Positions 12,401 to 22,767 of a DNA stretch of 64,000 bases are shown one piece after another; within the stretch, counting starts at the first letter, position 1, and the number at the start of each line of letters is the position of its first letter. Position numbers and translations under genes: made by a program. The notes under the pieces are model-generated. The model did not search any database. It was not told the origin of the DNA and saw only the letters and a list, made by a program, of their open reading frames with translations. The stretch spans positions 1 to 64,000 of the forward strand of contig WPIO01000291.1 in the NCBI GenBank assembly GCA_009760855.2, given 5' to 3'. Source of the stretch: Cristatella mucedo (lineage: Eukaryota; Bryozoa; Phylactolaemata; Cristatellidae).

Positions 12401-15400
12401 ATTACGGTGACGTCATCGTGCTGCTTCAGCTAGACTGAGTGAACGTTTGGAAAAACAATACATCTAGCAGATGAGGCTCTGGCGATGTTCGAAATTATGG
12501 TTGTCCGACGTGTTCGGTCTGCGTCGAGTTGTGGTCACGTGTCATTCAGCCGTGGAGTGCCACACGGTTTCGTTCTCGGGTATTTACTCTTTTCCATTTA
12601 TACCGAGCCTCTTAGAAAAGTGATTCGGACCCATGTGATCAACCATCACGTCTATGCTGACGATATGCAGCTGCATTTGACATTTAAACCATCTGAATAA
12701 AATATCTCCGACTGTAACTCCATAAAGCCACAAGTACTAAGTGGGTGTTGCAGCACAGTTGTCAAATGTGTACTCAAAGCCTGTACAGCATCTGACTAAC
12801 TGAATGCTAGCCTTGCACACATTCAATCTTGGATTCCCACTAATTTCCTGAAAATGAACGATGATAAAGCCGAACTCGTACTCATAGGACACCCGAAGCA
12901 TTCGGCATGGAGATTTCGCGGCCACATCCAGAAATAGTCACCACGTTCGATCTCTGTCTAGGATTAGGGACTGGGTGCGTAAGACAATAGCTGACCAGAA
13001 ATTTCACTAAAAAATAAAAAAAAAACACTAGCTTATTTAACAGCCTCTTTATGTTTAGCGGCAGTAGAGCCTCAAAGGCTATCGCCACCGCTTGCAGCAC
13101 CAGTGAAAGATCGCTCGCTGCAGGAATTCGAACCCACGACCTCGGGACCGCTGTCTGAAGTGAACAAATTTAATTCAGTTCTAGCTGAGCTACCAAAAAA
13201 CTGTCGAGTATATCCGTAGTTGGGAATGAATTTGGCTGCAGGGTTGGTTAATAAATCCTTGAGGTACCGCCACGTGTCTCCTTTGCCAAAGTGCTCGGAT
13301 AGCTTCCGGTTGATAGACTGCTACAAAGCAATATTCTTACTCTGAGCCACAAAGCCTGCCATGGCTCGCACTCTTCACACGTAGCTGGGCTACCGAACCA
13401 GTTTAAGCCTCTTCTTTACTCAGATCACGTACGGACAATAAATTAGCTGTTCCATTCTTTTATTTGTAGAGTATTGGCAACAGAAGGTTTTATTCTTCAG
13501 ATCCTTAGCTGTGGAGCTCACTCGCACAACTTATGCAATGACATCATCCCTCCTGCTGCCGACAGAGGCACGCTCTTTTCAGCCGTCCCGAGGTACTACT
13601 TCTATGGTTTCTTGACTGCCTTTCTGACTTAGCTATGCTTCCCACTTTATCTTTGCTTCGTCAAATAAATTCTGATGACTACCACAAGCGTGCTAAGAAC
13701 CGCTAAGGCTTAGAATTCTCTACCGAAAATTCTGCAGCATAGCACCCACGCGAAGCTATACACGGAGACAATAATATAATAATCGACAGAAATGACCCGG
13801 GCCAATACAGCAATCCACTGCAATCCACCTCAAACCGACCAGAAATCGGATTCACCTAGCTCCAATTTCGATGGCATGCACTGTGTTTAAAGCGAATCCC
13901 CATAATTTCAAGCCATCGGGCATGCGAGATGTCTGGAAATGCACACCAATTAATGGCAATAGCCTGAGCTAATTTTTCTACAGTAAAAGCGTCACTAAGA
14001 CATCTTAACTTTCATTTGCAGCCACATTTGCGTCATTCTGTTGACGCTGACGTCTAAAGTTGGGTGTTGGCAAACTTGCTGCCGACTTAAGAGTGGCACC
14101 GACTTCAAGTCATTATGTCCACAGATAGTTCTCTCACTCTCCGTAGCCCCAATAAGTGTGGGCAGGTAACAAGGCCAGAAAAGGAGCATGCCAAACGGTC
14201 GTAGTCGTATCATTTAAATTCTTGTCTTCGAAAACTAGTCTTCTAGTATACTTGCAAAACAGAGGAGGCATAGTAGGATCCACGTAACTGTATCATAAAA
14301 GACTTCCCTTTCTATTAGATTATTGCAGCGAAGATATGCTAATAATAATAATAAATTTGATATAGCGTCCTCGGAGAAATAAATCTGAGCAAATCCATTG
14401 TCGCTGAAGCAAGCAGTCAAATTTTACCCCTATACGTGAAGTGTTCGCTGAGTTATTGGATATACGAGGCACATATTTGTATTTCGAAAGGTACCCTAAA
14501 CACACATTCGATTGATTGTCGGACTGGTTTTATAAGTATTTTCTTGACATTAAGACTCTTAATTTTTGGGCACACAATTTAAACAGAGTTTACTGTAGCA
14601 CAATCTAAACTGGATTGGGCTACAGTACAGATTGTGCTACAGACTGTCGCGCATTCCATTTCTGTTTGATTTGCCACTGATTTAACAAATTGCAGTAAAG
14701 GCCTTGGTAACTGCCTTCAATTGCGGCACATTGCCACCGCAGTTCGCACGGGCTTGCAATTTTTGGATAGACTTTAAATAGAGTGCGCTATTATATACAA
14801 TTAAAATGAGAGCTTCGTGCAGCCGATTTCCGTCAGATTTGCAGTGAGTTATGGTTGATTGCCAGATTGACCCGAGCCATTGCCATTTGATGGTATGCAT
14901 TAGTATGAGACCGTATGTGTGCAATAGATTGGGAGTTTTATGGTGCAGTTTAAGTACAATGCTTTGTAGTACTCAATCAAAATTGAAGAATTATGCGTCT
15001 ATTCCAGAGTGAATTGCAGCTTATTGCTGCAGTACTAGCCCGGTCCCTTGTACTCGATTATAGTGCATAGCAAGTGGATGGGCATGCCGATTTCGGATAA
15101 AAGTGTATGGGTGCACTGTTACGAGGATTGGTGCAATATGCAATCTAAATTACAGGCTCTAGCGTAAGATTAAATTTAAGGTCGCTTTTTTGTGGATAAT
15201 AACAATAATAATAACGATAATAATAATAATAGTAATGCACTGGATAAAGCGCCCTCAGAGAACTCAATCTCTTTCTAGGCGCTTTACATTTGCTGCTAAG
15301 GGAAACGCGATTAAATGGTGAGTAATATCATGCTTGATAAACAACATGAATAAATGGTTAGGGGCGACATGCACAGGGTCAGCATGCAAGTGTGGTTAGT

Positions 15401-18400
15401 GGCAGCATGCACAGTGTCAGCAAGCATAAGCACATAAAGGACGAATCACAGGGACTCACTAAATGCTGTCCTAAATAGGTGTTTTAAGTTCTTTTTGTGG
15501 TCAAGTCAAGGAATGTTCTGACGCAAGTCGGGAGTGAGTTCCAGGCTTTGGGAGCGTACGAGCTAAATGCACGGTCTCCAAAGGATTTGAGGCTTGTACG
15601 AGGTATTGGTAAACTGTTGGATTACGAAAAGCAGGTGGTACGATGCTTGGCCTGGTGCGGGAGTAGATCTGGGTGAAAGGCTGGAGCCAAAGAATGAAGT
15701 GACCTAAAAGTGAGCGACAAAACCTTGAAGTCGATGCGTTGCTTGACTGGGAGCCAGTGCAGGTCGGCAAGAAGTGGTGTGATCTGGCAACTGCAAAGCT
15801 CTCGACAGACAAGCCTAGCTGCACAGTTTTGCACCAGCTGCAATCGCCTAATTGCACATGCCGATAGGCCAGCAAGCAGTGATGCGTCCATGCGTTTGAA
15901 CATCCCGTCTCGAATTCTTTAACTCACTGCTTGCTGTTCTACAAGCCTGTGCAATCAGGCGCTTACAGTTGGTGCAAAACTCTGCAGCTAGGCTTGACTG
16001 TTGTGAGCGTCGCAATTGCCACATCACACCAGTTTTTGCCGACCTGCTCTGTCTCCCAATCAAGCAGCGAATCGACTTCAAGGTTCGGTCACTTACTTTT
16101 AGGTCCCTTCATTCTCTGGCTCCAGCCTACCTATCAGACCTACCCCACCGAGCGAAGAATCGTGCAAACAGCTGTTCTGACTCGAATCGTTTAGCCATAC
16201 CTTGTACGAACCTCAAAACCGTCGGAGACCGTACCTTTAGTTCCTATGCTTTCAAAGCCTAGAAATCACAAGCGACGCACGTCACAACGTCCCCTGACAT
16301 GACGAAATTTAAAAATAAGCTTAGAACGCATCTGTTTATAACAGCCTTTGGTGGATCTTTGTGATTCGTCCTTCGTGTGCATGTACCTGCTTACACTACG
16401 CCTGCTGCTTGCAGTTGTTACGGCTGAACATTTGGTAATGCTTTATGTGTAACATCTGTAAAGTGCCTGAAGAGAGAGAGAGAGATTTACTTCTCTGACG
16501 GCGCTATACAAAAGCATTATTATTATTATCATTAGTAAGGATTGGGGATGCACAATGGCTTAAAATTATGAGGATGCACTCTGAAAATAGTACGCTGTAA
16601 TATACTGTCTAATTTGGAGCTTGCTGCAGCCGACTTCTGGTGGATTTGAGTAGATTATAGAGCTGACTTAGGCCATTGCAGACAAATGCAGTATATTATA
16701 CAAAAATGTCAATGCCTGTTGTCCTGAAAACGCCCGAGTACACAGTTCACCGAATGTACTGTGCTACGCAGTGTAAAATAAAGGTTCTTGAGTAGTATTA
16801 CTGGTCCCTTTGAGGGGGCTGGATAGTGGATAGTGGTATTCGCACGGACCAAGGCAGTCGATTGCAGCACACTGCACGAGAACACACGAGCACCAGGGTG
16901 CACAATGGTGCATCTAGATAGCTTAGCGTGACAAGGAATTCAAATATTAAGGTGTCTAGCCAATTTTAGGTGGAATTTTTTAGGGTGAATTAGAATGTGC
17001 TGTAAGGAAAGGCTTTCGCTTTTTGCAGCAAGTTGAATGAGATTTTTCAAGCACAAGAGTGAAATGCTCCGTGGTTGTGAGCAATGAACTTCCAGCTGAC
17101 CCTCGATTAGGGAACTATGAGCTTGGCCACTGACTTGGAACTGAGAACCCCTTATTCTATAGCCGCAATAAGTAGATGCGTTTGATCTTCGTGACTTAAG
17201 CTTACTTTGTCGAACGAGATTTTCATGGCTTACAACATATCCAGTATTTAAGGCTCGACCGAATATTTTTAGAGCTCGACCGAAGTCAATCTTTTGGGGC
17301 CACAATTTGCCACTCTGTGAGTCTTAGCGCGCTGTGCGTGAGCTGCTGTACTTTGTAAACGCGTCTGTCGGAAGAAAAGTTATCAGCCGTAATATACTGG
17401 CAATTCTTCACGCTTTTTGCAATATTGCGTTGCTGTTAGGGCTGCCTGCAGGATATCCTTTGCTGTGTCTGAACCGTTCGGCGTACTATTGCATACACAT
17501 ATCGTGCGTTGTGCCTCTACCAAAACTTAGGAGGGTCACACGGACGAAACAACCGCGTAAAATTCGGTGGGCGCATTATAAGGAAGGTGTACTCATTCGA
17601 CCGTATACCTATTTATATGTTGTTACAGCACCTCGTTGTGGCAGTCACGTGACGCAGGATCGGGACGACCGTCGTTTCAATAATAATAAAAACTACTAAT
17701 AATTATGATGTAGCGATCTCAGAGAACTCATTCTCTTTCTACGCACTTTAAATTTGTTGAATAGGAAGCACGATCAAACGGTTAGTGGTAGCGTGCTCAG
17801 TAAACAACAAAAATAATATGGTTAAGGGTGACATGAACAAGGTCAGCATGCAAGTATGGTTACACTGATTGAATGCTGTAAAAAGACACCGCTAAACTAA
17901 TGCAACCCTTGTTTAAGAGCGGAAGACATATTTACAGCAACTATAGATACCCTTCGAAGGCTCTTGGCCTAGACCAACATTGCAGTCGGCATGCCGGCTA
18001 AACGCACGGCCCACCACGAGCCCTGGTGAGAGCCGGCGCACGTGTAAGTCGCACGAACCATAGATTCTGCGATCGGCAATCGAACTTACCAAAGTCACAA
18101 AAAAGTTTGAATTGCAACAGGCACGTCAGCAATGAGATACGAGTACACCTCTAATCTGCAGAACGCTTCTAACACAGGTCATAGCAACTTCACAGCTAAT
18201 CACCCAGTCAACCTCGAAGTGACCATATTTTCCCCTAGCAGCGTCGCTCTCGATCTATCGACGCATGCGAAGCACACAACGCCATGCGGCCGACCTCACG
18301 CCATTGCACTCGATGGCTGAACCAGTAGTCGGGCTCGTTCGCTTCTCTGCATTACAACCCTTCTCCACTAGAGAAGCTCGACAGGCGAGTAGCCGGCACA

Positions 18401-20888
18401 GCGACGAAGCGCGTGCCGGACGCGAAGTTACCTGCGAGGATACCAAAGCCCAGGTAGACCTGCCACAGCTCCTGAGCGAAAATCGAAGCCACCACTCCGG
18501 CTGCAGCAAGCAGCGATCCGACCGCGGTGACCAGCCGAAAGCCAAGCCTCTCGGCTAGAGGCATGGCGACGAGGCCTGCAACGCACGACGCACATCCGGC
18601 CCGCACTTACCCAGGCCAGCCGGCTGCTGCGGCTTAGGCGCCGGTGGCTGTTGCTCGCAGCTGCGGCGGCGCTATGCTAGCCACCACTAGCTCCATCCGC
18701 CTCCCCGAGTCCGTCTAGACAGCTTCCGCTCGTTCGCGTGCGACGAACGACAGAGACTCGCTCACCCAGAGCCTCGCTCAACTCAAGCACAGCTGGTTTG
18801 TTCTGGTTGCACGGTAGCATGCATGTCGACGCACGAAACTCACCCGTATCCGCTGGGGCGGTCGGTTCGAGTCGTGCTTCGAACGCTTGGACTGTGGCAA
18901 GCGACCTCAAAGAGTGACACCAGTTACGAAGGAGTGGATCGCAGGGCAAATACGACTGTCAAAGACACCTCAGCAGTTAAGCGTGAGCGCTTAACGAAGG
19001 GAAAGTGAGGGGAGAGAGAGAAAGAGGGAGAATGAGATAAGAGGAGTGAATGAATGAGGCAAGAGAGTGAGAGGAAGAGTGAGGGTGAGAGATAGGGGGC
19101 ATACGCAGCTCGCCGTGCTGTTCGCCGAGCAGACAGCTGTACAACTGTAGCACAGCGCCGGCCTGACTCAATTTTAGGGTGAACAAGAGCTGCTCGGCAG
19201 GAAACACCTCTGTCCTAGAGCGTTGAGCAAGAGGACGTAGCCGTCGTAGTAGGATCATGAGGTTATTGAATCGCCTGGCCTGTCAACCCTATAGTCCCGC
19301 CTAGCAATTTAAGAATAGGGCAACGCTTGCCAAAGGTCGCTATGGCCCCCAGCCGTCCTAGAGTTTCCGTGAGAACGAGAAAGGTGGCTGAAAAGTACAT
19401 GTGTCCTCTAGGATGCAACGGGCTTGATGGACGGTTTCCGTGAGAACGATGGAGGTGGCGGAAGAGCACATGCGCTCTCGAGCTGTGAGCAAGAGGACGC
19501 AGTAAGATCATGAGGTGATTGATATTGGCTGACTTGTAAACCCCATTGTCCGGCTAGTTTTATAATGGTGGGGCGACGCTTGCTCGGGGTTCCTTCTTCG
19601 TCTAAGGCTCCGTTTTGACGCCGTCACCGGTAGTTGCCGGTCTCGTTTCCTCTTAAAGCATGGGAGGAGGGCGGGCTGTTCACAGGCGATGGACGAGACA
19701 GAGAGTCAACATCAGGAGAATTCGGTGGACGCCGAATACGGTCGTATAGCGCCGATGGCTTGCTTTTGGTGCTTGTGTTCTCTGTGTGTGTGTGTGCACA
19801 TGGTCCCGGCATTGGGATTTGCCGATGCGAACGAGGAGTAGTTCGGTGGGGTGTGTGAGCTATTTCGGTGGTTCGGGCACTCCGCCTATTTGGGTCCTTC
19901 CCCACTACAGACGTAGGTAGCCTATGTGCGGAGACATGTCCCCCCTCGCAAGAGTGCTTGAGGGAGTGTGTAAGGTATTCCTACCGTTGAAGGTGGAAGC
20001 GGAGCCCTAGTTCTCCAATCAGGGCCTAAGCTCCGGTTCGGACTCCGTCTATTCGGGTCGTTCACCACTATAGACATAAGTAGCCTAAGTTCGAGGACGT
20101 ATTCCTAGGGGAAGAGCGCCTGGTGTAGTGTGTGAGGTATTCCTGCCTCCATGGTGAAAGCGGAGCCCTAGTTCTGCAGTCAAGGTCTAAGCTCCGGTTC
20201 GGGCTCCTCCGTATTATTTGGGTGGTTCCCCACAATGGACGTAGGTAGCATAAGTTCGGGGGTCATATTTCCCCCGAAAGTGAGCTTGTACTGTTGTCAG
20301 CCTGCGAGGAGTGTGGAGGATAAAACTGAGCTAGACGTGCAGTGACACTGCACTTGCGAATAAAGCTCAGTAAAATCCCCATATTCGCGTGTCTCGCTTT
20401 CCAATTCACACCAAGACCTCACGACCCCTTAGTAACGATAAGCATACCAGCACCAGAAACACTCGTTTCGTGGCGGCCTTCTTATTGCGCGTAGGTGCGA
20501 ACCGAATCACATTGGGTTTCGCCGCTCGGTAAGTGGCAGGTTACGGCTACTCTGCCGAATCTTCGGCGTAACACGACTGAGGGCGGCCATCTTAAGGGGG
20601 CGGGACGAACCACTCACACCCGTACCTCCTCACCCGTCACAAGGTGGGCTAATGCAGTGCGCTAGGCCCCCATGTAAGCACCGGATACTGACTGCCCAGG
20701 AATTGACACGAGCCTCGCAGACTGCCAATCCACGACAGTTCGCCGCTCGTCGCATTCGGAAAGACGGCGGCGTACGAGACGGTCGAGATGCCGATGCAGC
20801 CAATCGAGAAGCCGATGCTGAGTGCCTGGCAGAGGAACGACGCCACCAGGATGACCCAGGCGTAGCCGCGGTCTCGCCGGCTCCCCAT
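6237..20888 (-). CDS. SLC16/MCT-like membrane transporter, four-exon gene model
   Basis: Four minus-strand exons (20888-20693, 18575-18432, 11235-10053, 6415-6237) join through three GT-AG introns, all in phase 1, into about 566 codons. The product is a 12-segment major facilitator protein of the monocarboxylate-transporter type. It has a TM1 signature DRGYAW (family pattern D/E-G-G/S-W/F-G/A-W), a long polar loop of roughly 170 residues between TM6 and TM7, and a basic tail after TM12. Family members carry monocarboxylates and related small molecules across the plasma membrane; the substrate here cannot be read from sequence. Introns are about 2.1, 7.2 and 3.6 kb and are filled with LINEs and other repeats. 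Exon 3 has one surplus base, so the copy is either damaged or carries a sequencing error. A similar first exon lies upstream at 36.0-36.2 kb. Confidence 0.82.
6570..7400 (-). mobile_element. LINE family A, 5'-truncated copy in MCT intron 3
   Basis: The 3' end lies near 6570 (CTTAAATCTCTTTCTAG on the plus strand). Upstream on the minus strand the frames read [21 protein letters not shown] and QLVQNSEARN, the C-terminal reverse transcriptase part. It is heavily degraded. Confidence 0.6.
7640..9235 (-). mobile_element. LINE family B, 5'-truncated, with a 402-codon reverse transcriptase frame
   Basis: This is the best-preserved LINE coding segment in the window. On the minus strand a frame runs from about 9180 to 7858. 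It holds motif [13 protein letters not shown] (about 9100), motif B GVPQGSVLGPLLF (about 8930), the catalytic YADDTQLY (about 8825-8848), a LLIGHPKR thumb region and the C-terminal RLWNSLPQFL block typical of CR1/L2 elements. The endonuclease is missing (5' truncation). The 3' end near 7640 is ATT-rich with TCTCTGGGGGCTC. It sits in intron 3 of the MCT gene, in the same orientation as the gene. Confidence 0.8.
9236..10052. other. MCT intron 3, non-repeat part
   Basis: Between LINE family B and exon 3. Nothing recognised. Confidence 0.5.
10053..11235 (-). CDS. MCT-like gene, exon 3 (TM4 to TM11), with a 1-base frameshift
   Basis: This is the large central exon, with acceptor GTTTCAG|GACTG and donor GATCG|GTGAGC. 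It encodes the rest of TM4, the GEYFNERK loop (compare the GQYFxKRR loop of MCTs), TM5 and TM6, then a low-conservation loop rich in Ala, Ser, Asp and Val, then TM7 to TM11, ending in GYFVGPILIG. Phase-1 flanks require a length divisible by three, but the exon is 1183 bases. The frame breaks at a run of three G (plus strand, about 10117-10119) between EPRDFA and the TM11 residues ALYNFMNG. A single surplus base explains both facts. This is either a null allele or pseudogene, or an assembly error. The GC-rich antisense frames here are shadows. Confidence 0.84.
11236..12214. other. MCT intron 2, part next to exon 3
   Basis: Apart from the 12-bp repeat, no feature is seen. A polypyrimidine-rich acceptor region abuts exon 3. 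Confidence 0.5.
11338..11377. repeat. 12-bp tandem repeat
   Basis: CTTAGCTCTTGT occurs three times in a row, the last copy diverged, just upstream of MCT exon 3. Confidence 0.7.
12215..12345 (-). repeat. Dispersed repeat R (about 130 bp), copy 1
   Basis: Shares CAGTACTGCAATCCACT, GGAAATCGGATCCGCGAAGC and a TGCATGTTTAAGTGTACTGT-type end with the segments at 13790, 14780 and 16570. Non-coding, possibly a short non-autonomous element. Confidence 0.45.
12440..12960 (+). mobile_element. LINE family B reverse transcriptase fragment
   Basis: Frames read GVPHGFVLGYLLFSIYTEPL and YADDMQLHL, and after about 110 unrelated bases FLKMNDDKAELVLIGHPK. The insert at about 12705-12785 resembles the segment at 7805-7910. 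It lies in MCT intron 2, opposite to the gene. Confidence 0.65.
13008..13170 (-). mobile_element. tRNA-derived SINE, family 1
   Basis: Reverse-orientation copy: tail ACTAGCTTATTTAACAGCCT, then GGCTATCGCCACCGCTTGCA and B-box complement GAATTCGAACCC. It sits just after a LINE family B fragment. Confidence 0.7.
13215..13690 (+). mobile_element. LINE family B 3' portion
   Basis: Non-coding remains: CAATAAATTAGCTGTTCCAT, TACTACTTCTATGGTTTCTT and GCTATGCTTCCCACTTTATC match the 3' region of family B and the copy at 34245-34720. Confidence 0.5.
13790..13915 (-). repeat. Dispersed repeat R, copy 2
   Basis: AATACAGCAATCCACTGCAA, AGAAATCGGATTCACCTAGC and GGCATGCACTGTGTTTAAAG match copy 1. Confidence 0.45.
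13916..15187. other. MCT intron 2, middle part
   Basis: Holds the repeat R copy at 14780. Around 14595-14645 the words AGCACAATCTAAACT and AGATTGTGCTACAG make a short imperfect inverted repeat. No gene. Confidence 0.45.
14780..14980 (+). repeat. Dispersed repeat R, copy 3
   Basis: Opposite orientation to copies 1 and 2: GAGCTTCGTGCAGCCGATTT, TTGCCAGATTGACCCGAGCC and GATGGTATGCATTAG. Confidence 0.4.
15188..15905 (-). mobile_element. LINE family A 3' part (left arm of a head-to-head pair)
   Basis: On the plus strand it begins with an AAT-rich tail and GCGCCCTCAGAGAACTCAAT. Minus-strand frames read QLVQNCAARLVC, DLHWLPVKQRIDFKVLSL and FRSLHSLAP. It abuts a plus-strand copy of the same segment at about 15905. 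Confidence 0.7.
15905..16532 (+). mobile_element. LINE family A 3' part (right arm of a head-to-head pair)
   Basis: Plus frames read QLVQNSAARL, LPIKQRIDFKVRSL and TVGDRTFSSYAFKA. The copy ends with GTAAAGTGCCTGAAGAGAGA, TCTCTGACGGCGCTATACA and an ATT repeat. Confidence 0.7.
16570..16710 (+). repeat. Dispersed repeat R, copy 4
   Basis: GGAGCTTGCTGCAGCCGACT, GTGGATTTGAGTAGATTATA and GACTTAGGCCATTGCAGAC match copy 3. Confidence 0.4.
16711..18431. other. MCT intron 2, part next to exon 2
   Basis: Apart from the LINE tail at 17680, no feature is recognised. Confidence 0.5.
17680..17870 (-). mobile_element. LINE family A 3' UTR fragment
   Basis: ATT-type tail, TCAGAGAACTCATTCTCTTT, then GGGTGACATGAACAAGGTCA, the family 3' UTR in reverse. 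Confidence 0.6.
18432..18575 (-). CDS. MCT-like gene, exon 2 (TM3 and start of TM4)
   Basis: This 144-base internal exon has acceptor GTTGCAG|GCCTC and donor CGCAG|GTAACT, both phase 1. It encodes an ERLGFR loop that matches the conserved (D/E)RFG(C/R)R loop of MCT proteins between TM2 and TM3. A hydrophobic TM3 rich in Ala, Val and Leu follows, and then the first half of TM4 (WQVYLGFG). It joins in frame to either first exon (20693-20888 or 36010-36220) and to exon 3. Confidence 0.82.
19190..19560. repeat. Imperfect direct repeat in MCT intron 1 (period about 256 bp)
   Basis: GAGCAAGAGGACGTAG plus TCATGAGGTTATTGAAT (about 19226-19270) recurs as GAGCAAGAGGACGCAG plus TCATGAGGTGATTGATA (about 19485-19530). 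A shorter unit, TTTCCGTGAGAACGA, occurs twice between them (19366 and 19436). Confidence 0.55.
19862..20290. repeat. Tandem repeat, about 163-bp unit, 2.6 copies
   Basis: Three starts of the same unit near 19862, 20026 and 20189, marked by GGTTCGG(G/A)CTCC-type text, then GACGTAGGTAGCCTA-like text. AAGCGGAGCCCTAGTTCT occurs in the first two. It lies between MCT exons 1 and 2. Confidence 0.6.
20693..20888 (-). CDS. MCT-like gene, exon 1 (start codon, TM1)
   Basis: This exon holds 65 codons plus one base. The ATG sits in a strong Kozak context (GCCGCCATGG) in a CpG-rich stretch. Residues 6-11 are DRGYAW, the MCT signature at the start of TM1, followed by a hydrophobic segment to about residue 40. 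A WIGSLR stretch at the end begins the next segment. The donor is GGCA|GTCAGT in phase 1, weaker than the GTAAGT donor of the sister exon at 36010 but at the same protein position. A possible 3' splice site (TTCCAG) lies about 28 bases upstream of the ATG, so a separate 5' UTR exon is possible. Confidence 0.85.
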
Positions 20889-22059
20889 GGCGGCTGCTCG
20901 GAGGCTCAGAGCTGGAACGCAGACGCGGTGCAGGTGAGCATGGGGGCATGCACTGCACCGAAGCCTTCGAGGCGTACGTCAGTTCGCCCGCCAGCGGGCG
21001 ATCACGGCTTTCCAACAACTGGCGGGCTTGGGCAAAGTGGCGAGCGAGATTTATCGCGCGGGCCCATGAAACGCGCTCTCTCCCTCCTCATGTGCTCGCC
21101 ATTCTTTCAAGCTTGTATGGATGGCGCTCTTCTCGCGCAGGCTCGCGAAAGCTTGCCACTTTGTTCCGCGCCAGTCAACATCAGCGCTAGCATCACGCAA
21201 TTCCAGAGATAAATCGCTGCAGCGTGGCCGAAAATATTCGACAGTCAACAGATCCGTCACTTGGACCTGACCTTGACGAAAGGAATCTTGAGTTCGGGTT
21301 CACGTGCCAGCAATAGAGGGAATGAAACCCGTCGCACCAAGCACCGATTTGCCATCGACTACCCGTCAGAGTGAACATACACGAATTCCAGGCCTTAGCC
21401 ACAGCCGAAGACTAATTTCGCTAAATTTGCTGCTCGGAATTTTTGAAGCACCATTCAGCTTGCCATCTCATCCCAAGTGCCACGTAGGTACGGCAGACCG
21501 ACCACCCACGGTCGGTATGAATTAGGCGGGAAAATCAAAGGCCAGCGAGATTTGAAACAGGGGCATCGATATTGAATGTCGACGTAACTTGCAGCATCAT
21601 CAATCTAAACGGGTATAGGGATATGAAGCTCATTGCTGACTGAATGGTATAGATAAGCGGTGCTTGGTATCGGTAGCTAAATCGCAGGGCGTCAGTGAAG
21701 CCTTGTTCTACCTCTACCCTACAAATCAACAAGTCAAAACTCATTTCACGATCGATCTTTCTGTGGGTTTAGCCCAAGTTTTACTCTGTAATATATTATT
21801 TTGTAATGATATTCTTTCAAACTTAAAGGCTGAGAATGCACTAACTAAATACCTAAATAACCAGATGCATAGACACTCAGCGTAAGAAAATCGCAGGACT
21901 TTGGCCTCAGCTGATGTTGCTCTCAATTCGCACTGCACGTAATAGTTCTCAACATTGCCAGCCATAACGAAGTTATGCGCAGCAGGCGAGCATGTTTATT
22001 GAGAGCCTAAAAAGCAAACACTAAGCTGTTGGTATATGTGCGTTGAGTATGATATCGTA
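20889..22059. other. Upstream of MCT exon 1; possible promoter region
   Basis: The first 200 bases are GC-rich with many CpGs, compatible with a promoter or 5' UTR exon of the MCT-like gene. Further up nothing is recognised. Confidence 0.4.
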
Positions 22060-22560
22060 TCACCACAATTCTTCCCGACCTCTCTTATCTGGCAAGGCGT
22101 TGAGGCCAAAAGCTTCTGCATTATCTCTACTGCTGCTCCGATCCCACGGAGCGTGAGTTTTACTGAAAAGATCGGCTACTGATGCCACCCAAACACTTGT
22201 CCTCAGCTGCCTGTCGATATAGTTTCTAAATCATTTTATGGGGTTCAAATTAGCAAAATGGCTTGGCCACTGCATCGGCACCACACAAGGATCCGTCAAA
22301 AAGTACTAGGCCTGGCAGTGAGCTCTTATGAGAGTTTTCTTGCCATCAAATGCAAGGATCCCAAGCGCAGTATTTGAGCTTGGAAATCCAATTTGCTTGA
22401 CCAAAAATAACGTGAGTTAACCACTAATCGTCGGAGAAGGTACTCGGTGAAAAAGAATAGTGACCAAATAGAAAATTGCCTATGTAGGGAGGAATGTCAG
22501 CCTTAATGTATGGAACTTGCAAGAACGGAGGACCAACTTCATTCCGGACGATTCATCCAG
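22060..22560 (-). mobile_element. Second Tc1/mariner transposase relic (C-terminal half)
   Basis: On the minus strand a broken frame reads FDGKKTLI and then MQWPSHFANLNPIK, the counterpart of the WPxxSPDLNPIE block of Tc1/mariner transposases, followed by about 60 residues of C-terminal sequence. Upstream coding toward 22560 is very degraded. Confidence 0.45.
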
Positions 22561-22767
22561 AAAAAGTTTCATCCACGTACGATTCTTTCATAGTAATTCA
22601 TCTACTGACTGTTCATACCGACAAGAAGCCTTAAACCCTTTTTTATTTTTTTATTTTAACAATACTTCCAGTGTAGTCCTTCAGTAATTCATGTTAGCAA
22701 GTTTAACTATTATTCTGAATGAATCGTCCGAGGATAAAAAGTCCTCTGGATGACTCGTCCGAGATGA

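Larger units (their letters stand above)
18576..20692. other. MCT intron 1
   Basis: Contains a GA-rich stretch (19010-19105), the two tandem repeats listed, and at 20300-20440 an LTR-like tail with AATAAA (about 20358) and GTCTCGCTTTCC text. I could not find a paired LTR or primer-binding site, so an LTR is only a guess. Confidence 0.4.
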
